Shown piece by piece: positions 57,568 to 64,000 of a stretch of 64,000 nt of DNA. Numbering within the stretch: the first letter of the stretch is position 1; each line of letters starts with the position of its first letter. The stretch comes from Schizochytrium sp. CCTCC M209059 (Eukaryota > Sar > Bigyra > Thraustochytrida > Thraustochytriidae). The stretch spans positions 221,001-285,000 of the forward strand of contig KN805418.1 of the NCBI GenBank assembly GCA_000818945.1. The letters are read 5' to 3'. Made by a program: the position numbers and the translations under genes. Under the pieces are notes generated by a model. The model did not search any database, had not been told where the DNA came from, and saw only the letters and a list, made by a program, of their open reading frames with translations.

Positions 57568-58758
57568 ATGTTGAGCAGGGTTGTGGCCGCGGTGGTTGGT
57601 ATATTTGGCCTGAGCGCGGCCTTCTACGCCATCGGGAGTGGCGACGGCGTCGAGCTCGTCAATGTAGAGAACGCAGAGAATGGCCTGCTCGCCCTCGAGT
57701 CGGCCAGCGAGCTGAGCGCGCCGCCCGTGCTGCAGAATTTCTACAATGACACCTACAGAACCTATCGTTGCTCGAGACATGACGACCCGGGGTCCTTGCC
57801 GGACTATTTCGTGATCGGCGTGCACAAAGGCGGGAGCACAGCGCTTTACAGCTATCTTTCGCAGCACGGGAATATTCGGCCCGCCACATGCAAAGAAACA
57901 AGGTTCTTCGTCACAGACGAGGCCTGGAAAAAGGGTCTCGCAAGCTACAGACGTCTCTTTCCCGACACCTCTGCCACGCCAGGCATTCTTACGGGGGAAG
58001 GAACGCCGAGCTATATCCGCATTCCAAGTGCTGTCGTCCGCATCGCGGAGGCGGTGCCGAATGCTAAATTTATTGTTTGCTTTCGAAATCCGACGCAGCG
58101 ATTCATATCTCACTATGTAGGCCAGTTCCAGCGCGGAAAAACGAAGCGTTCATGCGTCAACTACTTTGAACAGGATCGTAACGCTCTTGACACTTGCTTT
58201 AACAATTACGTGCCCTCGCAACACAAGTTCATGGAAACGGACGTGCAGTCCGAAACTGCGTGGAGCGCATTGAAGAGGCTAGCAGACCCTACCAAAGTCG
58301 CCGACGCCATTGGTGAGGCGCCTGCCAACTTTGCATCACCAGACGGCACGTGCGCGGCTAACGACTCGCACTGTAAGCGGAGGTATTGCATGGGCCTCAA
58401 TCACGAGTCTTCCATTGCGAGGAGCGTCTACGTGGACCAGCTTGTTCGCTGGCTCCGGTTCTTCCCGGCCGATCGTATCCTCGTAACGCAGAGCGAAGCC
58501 ATGTTCAAGGATGCGCCGGGTACGCTCAATCGAGTGGCTAATTTTCTAGGCTTGCGCCCATTCAACGAGATCGAGATTGAGCGATTCACGTCCGCCAACA
58601 TGGGCAGCAGCCATCACACGTCAGAACTCTTTTCGACGTGCGATCTCGATTCCCTCAACGCATTTTTTGCCCCTGAAAATGGCCTTTTTGAGGCGCTTCT
58701 TATCAAGCAGTTCCCCAAGGTATACTCGCGCTGGATTTCTTGGGATGAGGAGCGCTAG
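57568..58758 (+). CDS. Type II membrane sulfotransferase, copy 2
   Basis: A protein of 396 aa from the ATG at 57568; the frame is open 40 codons upstream but without ATG. The signal anchor is residues 4-22 (RVVAAVVGIFGLSAAFYAIG). The PAPS loop FVIGVHKGGSTAL is near residue 82 and the 3'-phosphate motif KFIVCFRNPTQRF follows. It shares with copy 1 the Cys pattern CAANDSHCKRRYC, the block ARSVYVDQLVRWLRF and SSHHT near the C-terminus. Copy 1 has a longer stem region and the two proteins differ in the middle, so the duplication is not recent. A Golgi carbohydrate sulfotransferase role is inferred from fold and topology. Confidence 0.88.
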   Translation: MLSRVVAAVVGIFGLSAAFYAIGSGDGVELVNVENAENGLLALESASELSAPPVLQNFYNDTYRTYRCSRHDDPGSLPDYFVIGVHKGGSTALYSYLSQHGNIRPATCKETRFFVTDEAWKKGLASYRRLFPDTSATPGILTGEGTPSYIRIPSAVVRIAEAVPNAKFIVCFRNPTQRFISHYVGQFQRGKTKRSCVNYFEQDRNALDTCFNNYVPSQHKFMETDVQSETAWSALKRLADPTKVADAIGEAPANFASPDGTCAANDSHCKRRYCMGLNHESSIARSVYVDQLVRWLRFFPADRILVTQSEAMFKDAPGTLNRVANFLGLRPFNEIEIERFTSANMGSSHHTSELFSTCDLDSLNAFFAPENGLFEALLIKQFPKVYSRWISWDEER

Positions 58759-59280
58759 TTCGTGTGATTATAGGTTTAAAGGACACTCGTTCTTTTTCTT
58801 TTTTTTTCTTTTTTTTCGTTTTTATTCGTCTCTTGGTGAGTTGGGTTTGGGCTCTCTGGTCAGATGCGATCGATCCATGTTGCGACGGGTCAGAATTGTC
58901 TTTGAGGGCCGTCTCGTGATGTTGGTCCAAAGTATTTCGAGTGTCACTCCCTCGTGCACGGCTGCAAATTTCGTTCGGTATCTCTGACCTACGCCTCGTC
59001 GGAAAAACTCGTTCGGTCTCACCGAACAAAATCTGATGGTGTGTTGGCGGCTGGCAGGCTTTGTATAATTTTTTCGCTCGGAATTCAAAACCTGCTCGTT
59101 CGCCGTCGCCATGGAATTGAACAAGAAATCGAAATGAAGACAGTTGGCAAGATGTAGAACAGCAATAAGTTTACAAATGTGTCTTTTGTATAGGCCCTAT
59201 TAGAATTATTATTTTTTTGCAAAACCCAATTCTTTCTAGCCAGGTCAATTTAAGAGATAACACCAAACAGAGCCCACCGC
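58759..59280. other. Convergent intergenic region
   Basis: It has a T-rich run at 58790-58825 after the sulfotransferase stop, then AT-richer sequence. A small frame near 58954-59157 is not supported. No gene is recognised. Confidence 0.55.
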
Positions 59281-60609
59281 TCATTGTTCTCCATGTTCAG
59301 GAGACTTTGGGTCCGAAGGCATCTTCGTGTTTGGCCTGCTGGCCATCTCCGATGTGAGAAAAACAGCACCCTCAGCAAAACACTCTGCATCCTCCCACAC
59401 AGCATAGTCTTCGCGGCGATGCTTGGAGCTCTGCCGATCATCGACAATGAGATGCGTTGGAAAGGCGGGCATTGGAAGTGAAAGCGCAACTGTCTGTTGG
59501 AAAGTTGCACGCAAACTGGCCAGGCTCACCTCCACATCCTCTGGATCTTTGAGCAAATAGTCGATGCTGGCACTCACGTGAACAACGAGCCCCCACTCCT
59601 CATTCACCTTGTCTTGTTCTGCATCATAACGCCAAAAGGTCTCAAGCTGTGTGTTAATCTGCAAAGGAGGCGCACGTTCTGAAGCTGGCGTGACCTGCGC
59701 GAGGTGCGGGGCCTGGCCAAAGAGCGCCAGAACGATTTCGAAAGCAGTTCCTCCCGAGTGCGTGCGATTGGCCGTATTGAGCACACAACGAGCAAAACGC
59801 TCAAGCATGGGCCTGCGAAGCTGTGTGGCGCGCGCCCCGCCAGCGATGGCCCAGTCCAAGGTCTCGGACAGGGCCGCCACGAGATCCTCGACAACGCCTT
59901 CGTATTTGGCCTCTGCACCACGCAGCATTCGCCCGTTCAGCTCCACCTCGTCGCGTTCTACATCGCGACGATCTTGATGTGTGGTGTCACCCGTGTCGCC
60001 CGTGCCGCTGCCGCCAGCACCGTCAGCATGCAGCCAGCACACAGGAACGCGGAGACCACCGTTTGCACTTGGGTCGTTGTCGTCGTCGTCGCTGTCTCCG
60101 CCGCCAAGACATGCCAGAGCAATCTCGCAAAATTCTTGCGGCGTCTCGGCAAGCTCAAGACGTCCACGTACTGCGTCCGCGTCGAGAGCCCCTTCGCTGG
60201 AGCTGGCTGCAGCACGTTTCTGCGCTCCAAGTTCACACGCACAGTGGTTCTCAAGAAATCCGGCAGTTTCTGCGTCGAGCGTCGATGCCGGACCCTGCGA
60301 GCGTAAAAGTTGACATGCCAGGCCGCGCCGTAGCCCTCGCGCCGCGTCTTTGAGCTGCGTCAGCTCGCGCTGCGCCTGCTGTAGCTCCGCGAGCGCCGGG
60401 CCGAAGCGCGCTTCTGGCGTGGCAACTTCGCCACCAGCACGAAGCGAGCTCTGCGCATCTCCGCGTTCACCGCCCTCGTCTGCGCTCGAGCTCGAGCTCG
60501 AGCTCGAGCTCAAGCTCGTGCTCGGTTTCTCCGGCGCGGCCACGCTGCGCCACGTACCGCCTGCTGGCGCTGCCGCCACGTGCGAGAGGTCCTCCAATGC
60601 AGCGAGCAT
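59281..60609 (-). CDS. Unrecognised protein with polySer and a conserved-looking C-terminal domain
   Basis: A protein of 442 aa from an ATG (CAT 60607-60609). The N-terminal part has polySer (near residues 33-42), then a helical stretch (ALAELQQAQRELTQLKDAARG) that may be a short coiled coil. An acidic DDDDND segment with a Gly/Thr-rich loop follows. The C-terminal 200 aa have folded-domain composition (MLERFARCVLNTANRTHSGG, AFEIVLALFGQAPHLAQV, EEWGLVVHVSASIDYLL). I do not recognise the family. Its start overlaps by 13 bp the first ATG of the divergent membrane-protein gene. Confidence 0.6.
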   Translation of the reverse strand: MLAALEDLSHVAAAPAGGTWRSVAAPEKPSTSLSSSSSSSSSADEGGERGDAQSSLRAGGEVATPEARFGPALAELQQAQRELTQLKDAARGLRRGLACQLLRSQGPASTLDAETAGFLENHCACELGAQKRAAASSSEGALDADAVRGRLELAETPQEFCEIALACLGGGDSDDDDNDPSANGGLRVPVCWLHADGAGGSGTGDTGDTTHQDRRDVERDEVELNGRMLRGAEAKYEGVVEDLVAALSETLDWAIAGGARATQLRRPMLERFARCVLNTANRTHSGGTAFEIVLALFGQAPHLAQVTPASERAPPLQINTQLETFWRYDAEQDKVNEEWGLVVHVSASIDYLLKDPEDVEVSLASLRATFQQTVALSLPMPAFPTHLIVDDRQSSKHRREDYAVWEDAECFAEGAVFLTSEMASRPNTKMPSDPKSPEHGEQ

Positions 60610-61502
60610 GGCGCCAGATGCAAAGGATGCAGGTTTGGGTCTTCGCGCATCTCTACCTCTACCTCATCATCATGATGATCCTAGTGCTATGTGAGGAAGC
60701 TAGAAGATGGGTTTGCTCGCTGCAAGGCATGACATTTTTCTCAGTATTGGCAGTTTTGCACGAGAGTACTTTGAGAATCGTTGGGATGGAAGCGCTTAGC
60801 ATGCAACAAAACTGCTTGTTTGGAGTCTATCCCTACCTCTATTTCTTTATCAGGTCCGCGTACCGCTCCTTTTCGATCAGCATCGGTGAAGAGGGTGTCC
60901 CAGCAGGCGCGCCCTACTTTTTTCCACTTTTCGCCTGTACTCTTGTCACCTTCGACACGCTTAAAAAACGCGAGCTCCCTAAACCCGAGGACGGAGACTA
61001 TGATACGCAGGTGCGCGAAATTGAACACGCAGCGATAGCGTATGATACCTTTTGCGTCCTCACAATCATTGGCATTGTACACACGCTCATTTACCAGTTA
61101 CTGTACAACCGGGAAAGTGGACTCCTAGTGAAGGGAGTAAACATTGACTTTGCTCGGGATGTCCGTTGGCAAGCAGCTTTTATTGTTGCCATTCTGAACG
61201 TTGTGGAGATTGAAATGTGCTTCTACACCTTCTTCACTATACCGAAGGAAAACATTAGATCCTTTTCGTGGAAATTAGCGAGCGCTGAATACAGAGAGAG
61301 TATGGGAAGGTGGTTATTACTTCGTCTTCGGGACGAATTCTTCGCACTGGCCACCCTAAACCTTGCTGCAACAATACAACTTCCCTGGTATACTCAACAA
61401 CCTGAGGATAGGGTATGGTGGATCTCAAGTCGTTATTGGGGCGCATTCAATATACTGATTCCTATAGGCTTTGCAATACGAGAAATACCCAGCTCAACTT
61501 AG
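60597..61502 (+). CDS. Multipass membrane protein, unknown function
   Basis: A protein of 301 aa from ATG 60597; in-frame ATGs at 60618 and 60627 would avoid overlap with the divergent neighbour and are equally plausible. About six hydrophobic segments are visible, for example VFAHLYLYLIIMMILVL, LFGVYPYLYFFIRSAY, APYFFPLFACTLVTF, DTFCVLTIIGIVHTLIYQLL, AAFIVAILNVVEIEMCFYTF and FALATLNLAATIQL. Charged loops lie between (KKRELPKPEDGDYD). No family is recognised. The gene is distinctly lower in GC than its surroundings and uses more A/T-ending codons. Confidence 0.65.
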   Translation: MQRAWRQMQRMQVWVFAHLYLYLIIMMILVLCEEARRWVCSLQGMTFFSVLAVLHESTLRIVGMEALSMQQNCLFGVYPYLYFFIRSAYRSFSISIGEEGVPAGAPYFFPLFACTLVTFDTLKKRELPKPEDGDYDTQVREIEHAAIAYDTFCVLTIIGIVHTLIYQLLYNRESGLLVKGVNIDFARDVRWQAAFIVAILNVVEIEMCFYTFFTIPKENIRSFSWKLASAEYRESMGRWLLLRLRDEFFALATLNLAATIQLPWYTQQPEDRVWWISSRYWGAFNILIPIGFAIREIPSST

Positions 61503-61611
61503 GCATCCATCAGCGTACATAAGCAAAAACCAAGAGTTAGTAGAAAGCAAAAGCAATCACACGTTCTTCCATGTTATTAATTGTCCCTTGATCTATCATA
61601 ATAAAAAGCCA

Positions 61612-62013
61612 ATGTCTGAGGCAAGCATTGACTACGTTGGCAAGGGGGAAAGCTGTGGGATCACTACGCAAGTGAATAGCGAACTTCGACACCACCGCGT
61701 ATGTGACGACGGACTTGCTTGCGTTCAGACGCAAAATCTTGGCAAACAATGTCTGTCTGTACAGTCAGCTGCTGGAGGGGCATGCGATCCGTTCGTGCAT
61801 CTTTGCGCAGGTTCCCTCGAGTGCCTTCGCAACGAAGTAGAGGAATTCACTTGCGGTGCTGTGACGCCTTGGAAAGGCAATGGAGCTTACATCAACAACA
61901 CTGCTATTCAAACATCTGCCTATCAGATAGACTACGCGCTTGTGATTGGAGGTGTCACTCTCATGGTCGCTTATCTGGGATACCTAGTATATGAGTTCTA
62001 CTTGCGGCGCTGA
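61612..62013 (+). CDS. Small Cys-rich protein with C-terminal membrane anchor
   Basis: A protein of 133 aa from the first ATG in a frame open since 61468. Cys pairs are spaced as in small disulfide modules (GKGESCG, RVCDDGLACVQ, KQCLSVQSAAGGACD, LCAGSLECLRN, TCGAV). A final hydrophobic helix (YALVIGGVTLMVAYLGYLVY) is followed by EFYLRR. The layout suggests an extracellular Cys-rich domain tethered to a membrane, but no signal peptide is present in this frame, so the real start may be in an upstream exon, possibly one shared with the multipass gene just before it. It is lower in GC, like its neighbour. Confidence 0.5.
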   Translation: MSEASIDYVGKGESCGITTQVNSELRHHRVCDDGLACVQTQNLGKQCLSVQSAAGGACDPFVHLCAGSLECLRNEVEEFTCGAVTPWKGNGAYINNTAIQTSAYQIDYALVIGGVTLMVAYLGYLVYEFYLRR

Positions 62014-62061
62014 AGGCATTGATCAATCCAGATAAGGGCAGTCAGTCTCCGTCGGTCGGCC

Positions 62062-62080
62062 GGTCGGTCGGTCGGTCGGG
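62062..62080. repeat. GGTC tetranucleotide run just upstream of a start codon
   Basis: Perfect GGTC copies end four bases before the ATG at 62084. This may be part of a 5' UTR. Confidence 0.8.
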
Positions 62081-62083
62081 AAA

Positions 62084-62722
62084 ATGCAAGAAGGCGACGA
62101 TACTCTTTTGTTGCCTTCTGTGCGAGAGCTCCTCCAGAAGACACCGCAGTCGCGCGCACCACCATCTTACCCTAGACCAGAGCTGCCACTGAGTAAACGG
62201 CGCAAGGTAAACGAGGGCGTGCGTGCAATCCCATCGCCAAACGCAGACGATCCGGAGATCTATACAGAGCTGGTTCAACTCAAGGCTAACATCGTTGAGG
62301 TCATTTCGGACCACAGACAGCTATCGTCCTGGAAAGACGTTGGAGCAGATGCTCTCGAGGAAGCTCTCCTCTGGGCAACCTCAACCCCAGCAAAGAAACA
62401 AGCATACTCCGCAGCACCATCAGCCCACGGACAGGAGCAGAACACCGTCGATGCTATTTTGATTGAAACTTCATCACGTCTTGATCGCCTACTGTTCGCC
62501 GAAAAGTCGTTGCGCTCGAAGATCGCCGCATTCATCCATCACGAGCTCATTACGTACTACGGTATCAACTTACACTGCAAACTAAATGTGCACACACCCA
62601 TGATTGTTTGCTCCCTCTCATTTAACGGGGTCCCCCGACAAGTAGAGCACGCCGAGCACGCGAGGGAGCCCGACAAGACGCGTTGTTGTATGCACGTACG
62701 AGGGAGGGAGCCCGAGAAATAA
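62084..62722 (+). CDS. Unrecognised protein with possible nuclear signal
   Basis: A protein of 212 aa from an ATG in context GGGAAAATGC. The body (MQEGDDTLLLPSVRELLQ; LSKRRKVNEG, which looks like a nuclear localisation signal; IYTELVQLKANIVEVISDH; DRLLFAEKSLRSKIAAFIHH) appears helical. The last about 35 residues (EHAEHAREPDKTRCC) are low quality and may be read-through into an intron or 3' region. No family is recognised. It could be a short DNA-associated or regulatory protein (inference). Confidence 0.5.
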   Translation: MQEGDDTLLLPSVRELLQKTPQSRAPPSYPRPELPLSKRRKVNEGVRAIPSPNADDPEIYTELVQLKANIVEVISDHRQLSSWKDVGADALEEALLWATSTPAKKQAYSAAPSAHGQEQNTVDAILIETSSRLDRLLFAEKSLRSKIAAFIHHELITYYGINLHCKLNVHTPMIVCSLSFNGVPRQVEHAEHAREPDKTRCCMHVRGREPEK

Positions 62723-63026
62723 ATCGTGTCACGCGCGCAACGCGCTCGATTCGGTAGCTCTCAAAGTGTGAACGCAAGCCAGGCCAGGCCGGGGCGGCCG
62801 TGGCGGGCAGCGCCGCAAGCAAAACCAAACGCAAGGCGAGCAGACCCAGAACTCGGTCAGTGCGGCCGGGCGGAAAAAGGCACGGCGGCACCGAGGAGGC
62901 CGCGCGAGCACGCGCAAGCACGCGCGAGCACGCGTGGGCGGGAGGCGATTGAGATACTTACTCCCTCGGAGGGAGGAAGAAGGACAAGATGGCTGCAAGC
63001 GGAACGACGCGCTTGTTCACACGCCC
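62723..63026. other. Short GC-rich intergenic region
   Basis: It has GCACGCGCAAGCACGCG-type repeats at 62907-62937. No gene is recognised. Confidence 0.5.
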
Positions 63027-64000
63027 ATGGCGCACTCCGCTTTCACAGACGATGTCAGACTATCGAGACATTCACGCGATGCCAAGTCAGACCGTGAAAT
63101 TTTGCAGAAAAGCATGACTGTATCTGGTGCTGGTGGTCAATTACGCGGCATTGACTACGACAGGTTGGTTTTGTGGGATACCTTCGATGCTGATGTGGCT
63201 CCCGAGCCTACCGAGGCTGCCATCTTTGCAAAGCAAGTTCCTCCAGTTCGCTTCTTCGAGACCGCGAGGCAGCAAAGGATTCCTATAGGAATGAACGAGG
63301 AAGATGCCTTGAGGCTCTTGGACCGCCACTTTATCTTCGACTGTCTGGAAGTTTTTAACGACCCGGACTTTGGTCTCGATGCGAGGGGGGTGACATTTCT
63401 TTCTCAGCCTACTGAGAGAGGCGCGAGGCCTGACGCTCTGTGGACACGGGACATAGACTCCGAAAATAGCGTGGCGTTGTCGCCAGACTTGTTTGGCACC
63501 AATCGTGCGGGTGGTGGTGGTAGAGTCATCTTGGCTCATGAGCACAAGTCCCCTTTCAAGTTCCCTTACGAAGTAACGTTTGGCGATATGCTGAACGATG
63601 CGGTCGAATTTCTCGTTGATGAGGATCCACATTTTGATGAGAACGAGCCATATTCTCAGCAAGCCACGTGGATGATCGCCAACCGCCTGCATAACCACTA
63701 TGCCGAACACGACCTCGTGGGCTTCTCCGAAAGTGTTACCCGCGACACCAGTATTCCACCAGGTAGGAAACGCGACCTCCTCTACCCGATTCGTCAGGTC
63801 TACGCATACATGCTGCGAACCTTTTGCCGCTTTGGCGTCCTCAGCACTACGAACATCACCTGGTTCCTGAAGTTGGAGCCGGACAACACCCTGAAAATCA
63901 CCAAAGGTTACGACTGTACCAGGAACACCGCAGCTGAGAATCCAAAGTTCGCCTACTTCAGACTTGTTCTCAAGGCTTCGAAAGGTTCCCGTCTGACATT
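63027..64000 (+). CDS. PD-(D/E)xK nuclease-fold protein, crinkler/REase-kinase effector-like, 3' truncated by window
   Basis: The frame runs open from the ATG at 63027 to the window end (324 complete codons) without a stop. A restriction-endonuclease-like pattern is visible: Asp136 in RPDALW, Glu172 and Lys174 in AHEHKSPF, then Gln257 in RQVYAYMLRTFCRFGVLS, followed by TTNITWFLKLEP. This D, ExK, Q order with the YM-x(6-8)-GVL-x-T block resembles the REase-like module found N-terminal to protein kinases in crinkler-type and related effector/selfish proteins of oomycetes, fungi and other protists. A kinase domain would be expected beyond the window. No signal peptide or N-terminal crinkler translocation motif is seen. 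Function is inference; it may be a genome-conflict element or an effector-like protein, not necessarily pathogenic. Confidence 0.65.
   Translation, partial: MAHSAFTDDVRLSRHSRDAKSDREILQKSMTVSGAGGQLRGIDYDRLVLWDTFDADVAPEPTEAAIFAKQVPPVRFFETARQQRIPIGMNEEDALRLLDRHFIFDCLEVFNDPDFGLDARGVTFLSQPTERGARPDALWTRDIDSENSVALSPDLFGTNRAGGGGRVILAHEHKSPFKFPYEVTFGDMLNDAVEFLVDEDPHFDENEPYSQQATWMIANRLHNHYAEHDLVGFSESVTRDTSIPPGRKRDLLYPIRQVYAYMLRTFCRFGVLSTTNITWFLKLEPDNTLKITKGYDCTRNTAAENPKFAYFRLVLKASKGSRLT

Noticed and set aside
1..64000. tRNA or rRNA genes
   Set aside because: I looked for B-box-like GGTTCRA motifs and rRNA landmarks by eye and found none outside coding sequence; a covariance-model scan would be decisive.

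Overview
This window looks like nuclear DNA from a GC-rich, intron-poor eukaryotic microbe. Single-exon reading frames run to about 7 kb. They encode eukaryote-only proteins: tubulin chaperone TBCD, an enhancer-of-polycomb protein, a MyTH4-FERM myosin, an EDR2-type PH protein, COQ8 and Golgi-type sulfotransferases. Triplet and tetranucleotide runs are common and bacterial operons are absent. Domain content fits a stramenopile, and a thraustochytrid (labyrinthulomycete) is my best guess. That placement is inference from architecture and composition only; no rRNA gene is present to confirm it. At least one gene (the EPL1-like gene) has a visible spliceosomal intron with a GTAAGT donor, a TACTAAC branch point and a TAG acceptor. 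Two others (the SAM-domain protein and TBCD) have no usable ATG in their main exon, so they probably also have 5' exons.

Layout. 0-2.2 kb: 3' part of a repetitive fibre-like protein. 2.3-3.1 kb: glyoxalase II. 3.8-6.5 kb: PH/transmembrane/EDR2-C protein next to a 65-base assembly gap. 8.2-10.4 kb: protein with four related beta-type repeats and a C-terminal SAM domain. 11.2-12.9 kb: 2OG-Fe(II) oxygenase-like protein. 12.9-16.7 kb: very GC-rich, no convincing gene. 16.7-18.1 kb: intracellular cupredoxin-like protein with polyQ. 20.1-23.4 kb: WD40-Roc-COR-TIR protein. 24.7-29.1 kb: TBCD. 29.6-32.1 kb: EPL1-like protein. 32.6-33.8 kb: decayed kinase-like gene. 34.8-41.8 kb: adenylyl cyclase fused to a cyclic nucleotide phosphodiesterase. 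42.0-43.8 kb: COQ8. 44.5-45.2 kb: a second decayed kinase-like gene. 45.5-51.8 kb: MyTH4-FERM myosin. 52.7-53.4 kb: acidic protein of unknown function. 54.7-58.8 kb: two tandem paralogous sulfotransferases. 59.3-62.7 kb: four unrecognised genes, including a multipass membrane protein and a small Cys-rich membrane protein in a lower-GC patch. 63.0 kb to the end: 5' part of a PD-(D/E)xK nuclease-fold protein resembling crinkler-type (REase plus kinase) effectors.

The genes do not form one pathway. The two strongest novelty candidates are the WD40-ROCO-TIR protein, which looks like a sensor/switch/effector in one chain, and the cyclase-phosphodiesterase fusion, which carries cAMP synthesis and hydrolysis modules in one polypeptide. 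A third theme is a mobile-looking effector-like family with one possibly intact member at the right edge and two probable relics inside the window.
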